A stretch of 64,000 bases of DNA, from assembly GCF_002024505.1 (NCBI RefSeq), contig NZ_CP019402.1:496001-560000 (forward strand), given 5' to 3'. Positions 8,541-15,974 of this stretch are shown here, in pieces. The first letter of the stretch is position 1. Every line of letters starts with the position of its first letter. The notes under the pieces are model-generated. The model had not been told where the DNA came from and did not search any database. It saw only the letters and a list, made by a program, of their open reading frames with translations. This DNA is from Plantibacter flavus (lineage in GTDB: Bacteria; Actinomycetota; Actinomycetes; Actinomycetales; Microbacteriaceae). Position numbers and translations under genes: made by a program.

Positions 8541-9812
8541 ATGACCGAGACCACCCTTTCCGCGATCCGCGTCGGCGACGAGTACGCCGCGCAGCTCGCG
8601 GAGTTCTCGGACGGGTACGCGGAGATCCAGCGGCGTCGCGCCAAGTTGGACGCCGAGGAGGCGCGCCTCCTGGCCCGCTCCGCCGCCTACGCGGACGCCT
8701 TCGCCGACGCCACGGTCCCGGCGATCTTCCCGCCCGCCGAGCGTCAGGCGCTGTCCCGCCGTTCGACCTGCGCGGCCCTCGCGATGGCGACCCGCACGCC
8801 CGAGCGGACCGTGCAGCGTGCGAGCAACGACGCGGAACGCCTCGTGAACGAAGCGCCGGCCGTGCTCGCCTCGCTCGAGGCAGGGCGTATCTCGGCGCGG
8901 CATGCGCAGACGATCATCGACCAACTCAGTGATGTGCCGGTCGAGGGGCGGGCGGTGTTCCTCGCGGAAGTCTTAGCGGTCGCGGAGGAGTCCACCAACG
9001 CGAACCTCCGCAGACGCGCTCGCGTCCTGCGCGAGCGCCTGCACCCGGAATCGATCACTGCGAGAGCGGTCCGGTCCGAGGCGGACCGCCGGGTCGAGTT
9101 CGAACCGGCAGCGGACGGCATGGCGTGGGTGCACCTGTTCACGACGGCACCCATTGCGCAGGGCATCCTCGAGCGCGTCGAAGCGGCCGCCGCGGAGTCA
9201 CGTAAGGCCGGTGACACCCGCACCTGCGCCCAGCTGCAGGCGGACGCCCTCGCGGCGCTCGCCCTCACCGGCGTCACACCGGAAGACGTCATGTCGAGCC
9301 CGGTCCTCCCGCACCCGATCGAGGTCCAGGAGCACATCAAGCCGACCGTACAGATCACGGTCCCGGCGCTGAGCATGGCCGGTGCCTCAGAGGCCCCGGC
9401 AACCCTCGACGGCTACGGGCCCATCGACCCTGAGACCGCCGCACGCATCGCGGTGAACGCACCGAGCTTCACCCGGATCCTGGTCCAGCCCGAGACCGGC
9501 GCGGTCCTTTCCGTCGGCCGCAACCAGTACAGGGTTCCCGCCGACCTCCAACGCGCGGTGCGCCTCCGGGACGGCACCTGCCGGGCACCAGGCTGCGGCA
9601 GACGGGCCCGGGCCTGTGACCTCGATCATTCGATCGCGTGGGAGGACGGCGGGACGACAGATGTCGGCAATCTCGCCTGCCTCTGTCGACATCATCACCG
9701 GATGAAGCATCTCCCCGGTTGGAACCTCCAACACGCACCGGGCGGCGTCCTCGAGTGGACGACACCCGACGGCAAGCATCACCGGACGGAACCGGACCCC
9801 GCACCGTTCTGA
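8541..9812 (+). CDS. DUF222 / HNH endonuclease domain protein (13E12-repeat family)
   Basis: A 423-residue protein with an N-terminal helical DUF222 region (about residues 20-300) and a C-terminal HNH nuclease domain. The HNH part shows CRAPGCGRR, the catalytic ACDLDHSIAWEDGG segment, then NLACLCRHHHRMKH; the Cys residues probably bind a structural metal. Such proteins are multicopy in mycobacteria (REP13E12) and Microbacteriaceae, and are suspected to be mobile or homing-like, but no activity is established. REP-like repeats flank it on both sides, at 8392-8469 and 9842-9904. Start ATG 8541. Confidence 0.9.
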   Translation: MTETTLSAIRVGDEYAAQLAEFSDGYAEIQRRRAKLDAEEARLLARSAAYADAFADATVPAIFPPAERQALSRRSTCAALAMATRTPERTVQRASNDAERLVNEAPAVLASLEAGRISARHAQTIIDQLSDVPVEGRAVFLAEVLAVAEESTNANLRRRARVLRERLHPESITARAVRSEADRRVEFEPAADGMAWVHLFTTAPIAQGILERVEAAAAESRKAGDTRTCAQLQADALAALALTGVTPEDVMSSPVLPHPIEVQEHIKPTVQITVPALSMAGASEAPATLDGYGPIDPETAARIAVNAPSFTRILVQPETGAVLSVGRNQYRVPADLQRAVRLRDGTCRAPGCGRRARACDLDHSIAWEDGGTTDVGNLACLCRHHHRMKHLPGWNLQHAPGGVLEWTTPDGKHHRTEPDPAPF

Positions 9813-9841
9813 ACCCGCCGACGAGGGGTTTCTCGTGGGCA

Positions 9842-9904
9842 CTTCGACAAGCTCAGTGACCGGGGAGTGTGCCGCACACGCGGGTCCCTGAGCCTGTCGA
9901 AGGG
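9842..9904. repeat. Two REP-like elements downstream of the DUF222-HNH gene
   Basis: At 9842-9858 the element reads TTCGACAAGCTCAGTGA, in opposite orientation to the upstream copies and slightly degenerate. At 9886-9904 a full copy, CCCTGAGCCTGTCGAAGGG, is in the same orientation as the upstream ones. Together with 8392-8469 they bracket the HNH gene. Confidence 0.85.
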
Positions 9905-9980
9905 CGGTCGGGTCGCACGCTCAGTGGGCGAGAAGGTGTGCCCGGACATGCGCGGCTCCTGTAGCGTCGAGACGAGCTGT

Positions 9981-10000
9981 ACCTCAAGGTCGCTTGAGGT
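9981..10000. promoter_or_regulatory. SoxR box in the soxR promoter
   Basis: A perfect 20-bp inverted repeat, with arms ACCTCAAG and CTTGAGGT and a 4-bp centre GTCG. It matches the classical SoxR binding site (CCTCAAG-N4-CTTGAGG in E. coli soxS). It ends 26 bases before the soxR start, so soxR is predicted to regulate itself. Confidence 0.9.
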
Positions 10001-10026
10001 CGATTCGAGGAAGCTGGTGGAACGCG

Positions 10027-10470
10027 GTGCACAGCCCCGACGAGTTGCTCAGTGTCGGCGAGATGAGTCGTCGCACCGGCGTCGCGGTGTCGGCGCTGCA
10101 CTACTACGAGCGGCTCGGCCTCATCGGTTCCGAACGGACCACCGGCAATCAGCGGCGATACCCCCGGCACATGCTGCGCCGCGTCGCGCTCATCTCGGTC
10201 GCGAAGCGACTCGGTATCCCGCTCGAAGACGTGGCGGAGGCGTTCGCCGACGTGCCGCTCTCCAGCACCCCGAGTCACGAGGACTGGCAGCGTGCCTCCC
10301 GCCGCTGGCAGAAGGTCCTCGAACAGCGTCGGCGCGGGATCGAGCAACTCGAACGCGAGCTCACCGGCTGCATCGGCTGCGGCTGCCTCTCGATGAAGGC
10401 GTGCACGCTCCTCAACCCCGACGACGAACTCGGCGACACCGGCACCGGCGCCAGGCGAATCCCGGTCTGA
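10027..10470 (+). CDS. soxR: Redox-sensitive transcriptional activator SoxR (MerR family)
   Basis: MerR-family regulator of 147 residues. The N-terminal winged helix (LLSVGEMSRRTGVAVSALHYYERLGLI) is followed by a dimerisation helix and the [2Fe-2S] cluster motif CIGCGCLSMKAC (CX2CXCX5C). In actinobacteria SoxR usually senses redox-active small molecules and switches on efflux pumps or oxidoreductases directly. GTG 10027 is preferred because GGTGG lies at a good spacing; a TTG start at 9994 would fall inside the SoxR box. No soxS and no adjacent codirectional target are present. Confidence 0.93.
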   Translation: MHSPDELLSVGEMSRRTGVAVSALHYYERLGLIGSERTTGNQRRYPRHMLRRVALISVAKRLGIPLEDVAEAFADVPLSSTPSHEDWQRASRRWQKVLEQRRRGIEQLERELTGCIGCGCLSMKACTLLNPDDELGDTGTGARRIPV

Positions 10471-10488
10471 GTGCTGCCGGCCCGGTGC

Positions 10489-10878
10489 TCAGCGTTCGCG
10501 GAGTTGCCCGAACGTGCCGGGATCGACCGGCCGCAGCCGCTTCGGCAGCCCCTCGACGACGAGCAGGTACGACTCCGTGACGAGGTCGTCGACGAACGCC
10601 GGTTCGAGCTCGCCGTCCGGCTTGAGCGAGATCCAGTGTCGTTTGTTCATGTGGTAGCCGGGGATGATGTCGGGGAAGGCCTCGCGCAGGCTGCGGCTGT
10701 CCTCGGGCCTCGCCTTCAGGGTGACGATGGGTTCGCCCGTCGCCCCCGTCTGCAGCATGAAGACCTTGCCGCGCACCTTGTAGACGTCCCACTCCTCGCC
10801 GAACGGGTGCGTCAGCTCCGCACCGGGGAGTTCGTCGGCGCGGCGAGCCGCCCGGTCCTGCAGCTCCGAGCCGTGCAT
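10489..10878 (-). CDS. MmcQ/YjbR family protein
   Basis: A 129-residue protein of the YjbR/MmcQ family (CyaY-like fold), often annotated as DNA-binding without firm evidence of function. Typical features are DRAARRADELPGAELTHPFG near the N-terminus, a central VYKVRGKVFMLQ, and GYHMNKRHWISLKPDGELEPAFVDDLVTESYLLV. The ATG has a strong GAGGAGG ribosome site. A (CGGTGT)n tract lies immediately upstream of that site. It is convergent with soxR (18 bases apart). Confidence 0.88.
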   Translation of the reverse strand: MHGSELQDRAARRADELPGAELTHPFGEEWDVYKVRGKVFMLQTGATGEPIVTLKARPEDSRSLREAFPDIIPGYHMNKRHWISLKPDGELEPAFVDDLVTESYLLVVEGLPKRLRPVDPGTFGQLRER

Positions 10879-10889
10879 CGTGGTCCTCC

Positions 10890-11447
<558 letters not shown>

Positions 11448-11527
11448 GGTCACTTCCTCGTGGCTCGGGATCCGGGTTCGGGGACGCGACCAACGCTATC
11501 GCAGGGGTCCGACGGGAAGCCGGAGGT

Positions 11528-12313
11528 TCAGAACGCACTCCCGAAGGCGAGGGCTTCCGCCGCCGCCTGCGCGGGCGAGCCGAAGAACGCCGGGCCGTGT
11601 CCGGGCAACACGACGGAGGCCGGAAGTCCGGCCAGCGTGGTCAACGACTGGCGGGCGCGCTGCAGGTCGCCGTGGAACATCTCGGGGAGCAACTGCGGGC
11701 CGTTGTGAGGGCTGGTGGGGTGGGCGGTGACGAGCGCGTCGCCCGCGACGAGGACACCGTGCTCGATGAGGAGGAATCCGAGGTGCCCGCGCGTGTGGCC
11801 GGGGAGGGGGAGCGGGCGGACCGCGACCCCGAGGATCGCCCGGAGCTCGGGCACGTCCTCGATCGCGGTGACCGACGTCGGCGGCACGACCTCGAGTCCG
11901 CCGGCCTCGACGGCGTGGCTGACCCAGTCGGCGACCCCGGGACGCTCGAGGTGGGGTTGGACGTCGGCGAGCCCGACCTGCTCGAGCACCTCCCGGCGGA
12001 CGTTGGGGATCTCGTCGCGGGACGTGAGGATGGCACACTCCGCCAACCCGGCGATGAAGGTCGCGTTGCCGATGTGGTCGCTGTGTCCGTGGGTGAGCAG
12101 GATCGCCCGCACGTCCTCGACCGCGTAGCCGAGCGCGCCGAGGGTCGCGGTGACGGCTGCACCGTCGCCGGGGTAGCCGGTGTCGATGAGGACCGGCCCG
12201 AGGTCACCCTCGACGATGATCCAGTTGACGGACGGGCCCTGCACGAGGTGCACGCGATCCGCGACCGTGGTGCTGCGGGTGGTGCCGTTCGGCACGGCGT
12301 CGATCTGGGACAT
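11528..12313 (-). CDS. Metallo-beta-lactamase-fold hydrolase
   Basis: A 261-residue MBL-fold hydrolase. The metal-binding motif LTHGHSDHIG lies near residues 75-84, a second metal His is in LPLPGHTRGHLGF, then Asp in LVAGDALVT and a C-terminal VVLPGHGPAF. These give a dinuclear zinc site. The substrate cannot be inferred; glyoxalase II-like or lactonase-like members share the pattern. It lies 56 bases downstream of a TetR gene on the same strand, with AAGGACG before its ATG, so it is probably autoregulated together with the regulator. Confidence 0.9.
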   Translation of the reverse strand: MSQIDAVPNGTTRSTTVADRVHLVQGPSVNWIIVEGDLGPVLIDTGYPGDGAAVTATLGALGYAVEDVRAILLTHGHSDHIGNATFIAGLAECAILTSRDEIPNVRREVLEQVGLADVQPHLERPGVADWVSHAVEAGGLEVVPPTSVTAIEDVPELRAILGVAVRPLPLPGHTRGHLGFLLIEHGVLVAGDALVTAHPTSPHNGPQLLPEMFHGDLQRARQSLTTLAGLPASVVLPGHGPAFFGSPAQAAAEALAFGSAF

Positions 12314-12369
12314 GGGCGTCCTTCCGATTGCGGAGACGGGGTTCGGGGAGGGGTCGATGCCCGGGGAGG

Positions 12370-13020
12370 TCAGTGCTCAGCTTGCCCGGCGACGAGCTCA
12401 TGAGCGGCCGCCGCGGCGGTCGTCGTGGCTGCGGCGCCGGCGGGATCGACGGTCGCGAGGATCGGCCGGATCAGGGTGATCAGTCGCTCACTGAGCTCGG
12501 CCGCATCGTCGTCGCCCACCGTCGTGGTGACGAGTCCGAAGCAGGCGTCGAGCAGGACGTCTGCGACGCCGTCGAGGTCGGGGAGGTCGAGATCGTGCGC
12601 TGCGGCCTCCATGCGGAGGTTCGTACGCGTGTAGGCCCGCCAGTCGAACACCGTGTAGACCGGATCGTCCATCCGCGGCAGTTCGTGCAGGAGCCGGATG
12701 GCGCCCATCGCGATGGGGGACCGCTGCGCTTCCTGCGCGGAGGCGAGGATCATCGTCACCCAACGGAGCGCGCCGTAGGGCACGCCGATCCGTGCGTCCG
12801 CCGCCTGCCACCGTTCGTCCTGCTCCGCGATCACCGCGTGCGCGAGGCTCCGCTTCGACGGGAAGAGGTGGTACCCGATGACCGACTTCGGCTTGCCCAT
12901 GACGGACGCGATGCCGGAGAACGACGTCCCGGCGTAGCCGTTCCGGCCGAACTCGAGTCCGGCGGCGTCGATGATCTCGTCGCGGACCTGGTTCATCGCA
13001 TACTGGCGCAGACCGCTCAC
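12370..13020 (-). CDS. TetR family transcriptional regulator
   Basis: A 216-residue regulator. The N-terminal helix-turn-helix reads RDEIIDAAGLEFGRNGYAGTSFSGIASVMGKPKSVIGYHLFPSKRSLAHAV, followed by a helical ligand-binding domain and an Ala-rich tail. The start is probably GTG 13020; an internal ATG (MNQVRDE) is an alternative. Upstream are a 12-bp palindrome and a 31-bp inverted repeat that are very likely its operators. Likely targets are its own operon (with the MBL hydrolase) and the divergent CPBP gene. Confidence 0.93.
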   Translation of the reverse strand: MSGLRQYAMNQVRDEIIDAAGLEFGRNGYAGTSFSGIASVMGKPKSVIGYHLFPSKRSLAHAVIAEQDERWQAADARIGVPYGALRWVTMILASAQEAQRSPIAMGAIRLLHELPRMDDPVYTVFDWRAYTRTNLRMEAAAHDLDLPDLDGVADVLLDACFGLVTTTVGDDDAAELSERLITLIRPILATVDPAGAAATTTAAAAAHELVAGQAEH

Positions 13021-13060
13021 GAGCGCTCCTTCGAGGTGGAGGGCCCAGGCTCGGGCCGCT

Positions 13061-13107
13061 AGACGATCGTCTGAGTCAGACGCTCGTCTAGCTTAGACGA
13101 GCGTCTG
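13061..13107. promoter_or_regulatory. TetR operator region with nested palindromes
   Basis: AGACGATCGTCT at 13061-13072 is a perfect 12-bp palindrome. At 13077-13107, arms CAGACGCTCGTCTA and TAGACGAGCGTCTG form a perfect 14-bp inverted repeat around a 3-bp centre. The three occurrences of AGACG-N2-CGTCT share one core spaced along one face of the DNA, as expected for cooperative TetR binding. They lie between the TetR gene and the divergent CPBP gene. Confidence 0.88.
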
Positions 13108-13223
13108 TGAGGAAGCTGAGGGTGCATCGGATGACCGGCGGTCAGCCGGGAGCTCGTCGCCGGTTCCGCAGTCGCCCGATACATTGGACATCGATTTCCC
13201 TGCCGACTGGAAGGCAACAGCGT

Positions 13224-14003
13224 ATGCGCGTCACCCCTCGTGTCTGGATCGGCCTGGCGATCTACGTCGGTTACGTCGCCGTCATCTTCGTCGTATCGAA
13301 GCTCAGTGGGGTGGCGTACACCGAGATCGGGACGTCCGCGGAGTTCACGTGGCGAGGTGCGGTCCTCGACCTGGCGGTCGGCGCGGTGCTGCTGGCCATC
13401 ACCACCTGGCTGTTGGGATGGTGGAGGCCTGCCCTGTTCGAGCGGAGACGCTCGCACCACAAGTGGCCGATCTTCGTCCCCGCCCTCATGCTGGTCGTCG
13501 CCGTCGCGAACCTGGTCAACACCGACTGGTCGAAGTTCGACCCGTCGTTCCTCCTCTCCCTGCTCGCGCTGGGCCTGGCGGTCGGGTTCTGCGAGGAGCT
13601 GATGTCGCGCGGTCTGCTGCTGACGGCGTTCCGCTCACGTCTTTCCGAAGTGTGGGTGTGGCTGCTGACCTCCCTCCTGTTCGGAGCCATGCATCTGGTC
13701 AATGCAGCACTCGGCGCTCCATTCCTCAACACGCTCGGACAGGTGGTCCTCGCCGCGATGTCGGGCACCTGCTTCTACATCGTGCGGCGGGTGACCGGCT
13801 CCCTCATCTGGGCGATGGCGTTGCACGGCATCTGGGACGTCGCCGCGTTCTCGGTGGGTTTCGCCCCGCTCGGCACGCCCTGGGCGGCCTACCTGACGCC
13901 GGCCATCGGCATCCTCGCCGTCGCGGTCGTGTACTGGGTGATCAAGGGGACAGACGAGCGACAGGTCGGATCCCGAGCGGGCGCGACACCCGCCCTGAGC
14001 TGA
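13224..14003 (+). CDS. CPBP family intramembrane metalloprotease
   Basis: A 259-residue integral membrane protein with about seven to eight hydrophobic segments and the CPBP/Abi (Rce1-like) signature: FCEELMSRGLL (EExxxR, near residue 124), FGAMHLVNA (FxxxH) and MALHGIWDVAAF. Members are membrane proteases linked to prenyl-protein processing in eukaryotes and to bacteriocin self-immunity in some bacteria. No substrate is apparent here. ATG 13224 starts just before the first membrane span; the longer frame from 13107 would overlap the TetR operator. Divergent from the TetR gene and probably under its control. Confidence 0.9.
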   Translation: MRVTPRVWIGLAIYVGYVAVIFVVSKLSGVAYTEIGTSAEFTWRGAVLDLAVGAVLLAITTWLLGWWRPALFERRRSHHKWPIFVPALMLVVAVANLVNTDWSKFDPSFLLSLLALGLAVGFCEELMSRGLLLTAFRSRLSEVWVWLLTSLLFGAMHLVNAALGAPFLNTLGQVVLAAMSGTCFYIVRRVTGSLIWAMALHGIWDVAAFSVGFAPLGTPWAAYLTPAIGILAVAVVYWVIKGTDERQVGSRAGATPALS

Positions 14004-14006
14004 CAC

Positions 14007-14696
14007 TCAGCCGGGGAGTGGCTCGATGAGGTGCGGGCCAGTGTTACGGACGTTGTTGACGTCGCGCGTGACCTCGTAGTGGGTGAGATCGTGGGCGACC
14101 GCGAAGGACTCCCGGTCGAGCAGCTGCAGCAGCTGGTCGGTGTCGAGGTGGTCGCCGAGCCAGTCGTCGTAGCCGTCGGGGGTCAGGCAGGCCGGCATCC
14201 GGTCGTGGACCTCGCCCGGGGAGACGTGCGCGTCCCGCGTGATGATCGCCATCGACAACCGCCACTTGCCGGGGTCGTCCTCCGCCTTGACCGGGTCGGG
14301 CCAGGCGCTGATGATGCCCGCCATCGCGAGCTCGGCGTCGGGGTCGTGGATGAAGTGGGGCTGCTTGCCCGTCTCGGTGACCACCCACTCGTAGTACCCG
14401 CTGGCCGGGACGATGCACCGTGCCGAGGCGAAGGCCTTGCGGAACATGGAGGCGGTCGCGACCGTCTCCATGCGCGCGTTGATGGGTTGTGGCCGCTGCT
14501 TGGCGAAGTCCTTGGCCCAGCCGGGGACGAAGCCCCAGCGGGCGCTGGTCGCGGCCCGTTCCTCGTGCCGGGTTCGGACCACGGTCACCTCGGTGGTGGG
14601 GGCGACGTTGTAGTCGGGCGCAGGCGCCTCGAACTCGGCCACGAGGTCCGCGAGGAGGGTGGACGTGGAATCGGTGACGACGAAGCGACCGCACAT
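14007..14696 (-). CDS. SOS response-associated peptidase (SRAP/YedK/HMCES family)
   Basis: A 229-residue SRAP-domain protein. The start MCGRF leaves Cys2 as the new N-terminus after Met removal; this Cys forms the covalent thiazolidine crosslink to abasic sites in single-stranded DNA. Further conserved parts are NARMET, IVPASGYYEW (with the conserved Glu) and the C-terminal HDRMPACL. The frame upstream of this Met (to 14717) is not conserved. The start codon lies in the arm of a 15-bp hairpin. No LexA-type box was noticed upstream. The gene ends 3 bases from the convergent CPBP gene. Confidence 0.95.
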   Translation of the reverse strand: MCGRFVVTDSTSTLLADLVAEFEAPAPDYNVAPTTEVTVVRTRHEERAATSARWGFVPGWAKDFAKQRPQPINARMETVATASMFRKAFASARCIVPASGYYEWVVTETGKQPHFIHDPDAELAMAGIISAWPDPVKAEDDPGKWRLSMAIITRDAHVSPGEVHDRMPACLTPDGYDDWLGDHLDTDQLLQLLDRESFAVAHDLTHYEVTRDVNNVRNTGPHLIEPLPG

Positions 14697-14725
14697 GCGC
14701 TCAGCATAGGAGCGCACGTGCGGTC
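14687..14725 (-). terminator. Hairpin between terC-like gene and SRAP gene, covering the SRAP start codon
   Basis: Arms 14687-14701 and 14711-14725 are complementary over 15 positions with one mismatch, around a 9-base loop. It lies just downstream of the TerC-family stop codon on the same strand, so it may terminate that transcript. The SRAP ATG (14694-14696) is within the arm, so folding in a read-through transcript would hide the start. Confidence 0.6.
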
Positions 14726-14734
14726 GGTCGACCC

Positions 14735-15718
14735 CTACCGCTCGATGCCGGCCCGCGCGTCGCGTCGGCTCTTCGCGAGCGAGGCGACCGTCGCCACGGT
14801 GATGGTCGCGGCGATGAAGAGCAGCGAGAACCAGATCGGGATGTCGGGGATCCAGTCGATGTGCTGACCGCCGTTGATGAACGGCAGCTCATTGACGTGG
14901 AGGGCGTGGAACACGAGCTTCACGCCGATGAAGGCGAGGATGACGGCGAGGCCCTGGGCGAGGTAGACGAGGCGTTCCAGCAGACCACCGATGAGGAAGA
15001 ACAGCTGGCGGAGACCCATCAGGGCGAAGGCGTTGGCGGTGAACACGATGTACGCCTCCTCGGTGAGGCCGTAGATCGCGGGGATCGAGTCGACCGCGAA
15101 CACGAGGTCGACGAACCCGATGGCGACGATCGTCAGCAGCATCGGCGTGAAGAAGCGCTTGCCGTCGATCTTCACCGAGAGTCGGTCGCCGTGGTAGGTG
15201 TCGGTGATCGGGAGGATGCGGCGGGCGAATCCGACGACCTTGCCGTTGGCCGGGTCGCTCTCGTGGCTACCGAACGCCTGGCGGTACGCGAGGAAGAGCA
15301 GCAGCGCGCCCATCAGGTAGAAGATCCACGAGTAGTTGTCGATGAGTGCGGCGCCGACGGCGATGAACGCGCCGCGCATGATGAGGGCGATGATGATGCC
15401 GATCATCAGCACCTTCTGCTGGTACGCCTTCGGCACGGCGAACCCGGCCATCACGATGAGGAAGACGAACAGGTTGTCGATCGACAGCGCCTTCTCGGTC
15501 AGGTACCCGGCGAAGTACTCGCCGCCGTACGTCCAGCCGGAGACGAGGCCGATGCCGACGCCGAACAGCAGGGCGAGGCTGACGTAGAAGATCGACCAGC
15601 GTGCCGACTCGCCGATGGTCGGTTCGTGGGGCTTCCGCACGTGCGCGAAGAACTCGTAGACGAAGAAGAGGATCGTGACACCGATGGTGATGATCCAGAT
15701 CAGCGGGGTGACGGCCAT
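14735..15718 (-). CDS. TerC family integral membrane protein (probable Mn2+ exporter)
   Basis: A 327-residue polytopic membrane protein of the TerC family, with about eight hydrophobic segments and the family's conserved acidic membrane motifs: ALSIDNLFVFLIV near the N-terminus and FVDLVFAVDSIPAIYGL in the second half. TerC/Alx/MeeF-type proteins export manganese or load it into secreted enzymes. Start is ATG 15718 with GGAG upstream; the longer frame to 15835 runs through a riboswitch and was rejected. The upstream yybP-ykoY element predicts induction by Mn2+. Confidence 0.93.
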   Translation of the reverse strand: MAVTPLIWIITIGVTILFFVYEFFAHVRKPHEPTIGESARWSIFYVSLALLFGVGIGLVSGWTYGGEYFAGYLTEKALSIDNLFVFLIVMAGFAVPKAYQQKVLMIGIIIALIMRGAFIAVGAALIDNYSWIFYLMGALLLFLAYRQAFGSHESDPANGKVVGFARRILPITDTYHGDRLSVKIDGKRFFTPMLLTIVAIGFVDLVFAVDSIPAIYGLTEEAYIVFTANAFALMGLRQLFFLIGGLLERLVYLAQGLAVILAFIGVKLVFHALHVNELPFINGGQHIDWIPDIPIWFSLLFIAATITVATVASLAKSRRDARAGIER

Positions 15719-15758
15719 GGTGGCTCCAGGGGCTCGAGGACGGGACTCCGACGCGATG

Positions 15759-15865
15759 GTCGGAACACGGTCTTCTCCACTCTCGATGAGAGCCGACACC
15801 CCGGGACCCGATGGCGGATCCGTACTGACGAGCATGTCGCGAAGGAGTACTCCCCCTGCTCCGAC
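15759..15865 (-). promoter_or_regulatory. yybP-ykoY manganese riboswitch upstream of the TerC-family gene
   Basis: On the minus strand a 9-bp P1 stem (GTCGGAGCA with TGTTCCGAC, one G-U pair) encloses the conserved GGGGAGTA, a CTCGTCAGTACGG segment, a small stem GGATCC/GGGTCC, a hairpin CTCTC/GAGAG and the closing GAAGACC. Order and spacing match the Mn2+-sensing yybP-ykoY class, which commonly precedes TerC-type genes. The 40 bases between it and the ATG hold the ribosome site and probably the expression platform. Confidence 0.85.
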
Positions 15866-15905
15866 AAGTGTAGGTCAGGGGTGGGAGGGGGTGCCTGGGA
15901 ATTCG

Positions 15906-15972
15906 CCCTTCGACAGGCTCAGGGACCGGGGTGGGTGGCTCAGGGACCGGGTGGGGCTCAGTGACCGGAGAC
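15906..15972. repeat. REP-like element with decayed tail copies
   Basis: A full copy in inverse orientation (CCCTTCGACAGGCTCAGGG) lies at 15906-15924. It is followed by partial copies of its right end: GGCTCAGGGACCGGG, then GGCTCAGTGACCGG, then GCTCAGGGG. The array ends against the stop codon of the LacI gene, and may have expanded by slippage. Confidence 0.85.
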
Positions 15973-15974
15973 GC

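Noticed and set aside
14641..14740. LexA/SOS box before the SRAP gene
   Set aside because: Despite the name of the family, no CGAAC-N4-GTTCG-like sequence is present; only the hairpin was found.
15719..15835. N-terminal extension of the TerC-family protein
   Set aside because: The DNA folds as a yybP-ykoY riboswitch, and the residues are not membrane-protein-like; ATG 15718 has its own ribosome site.
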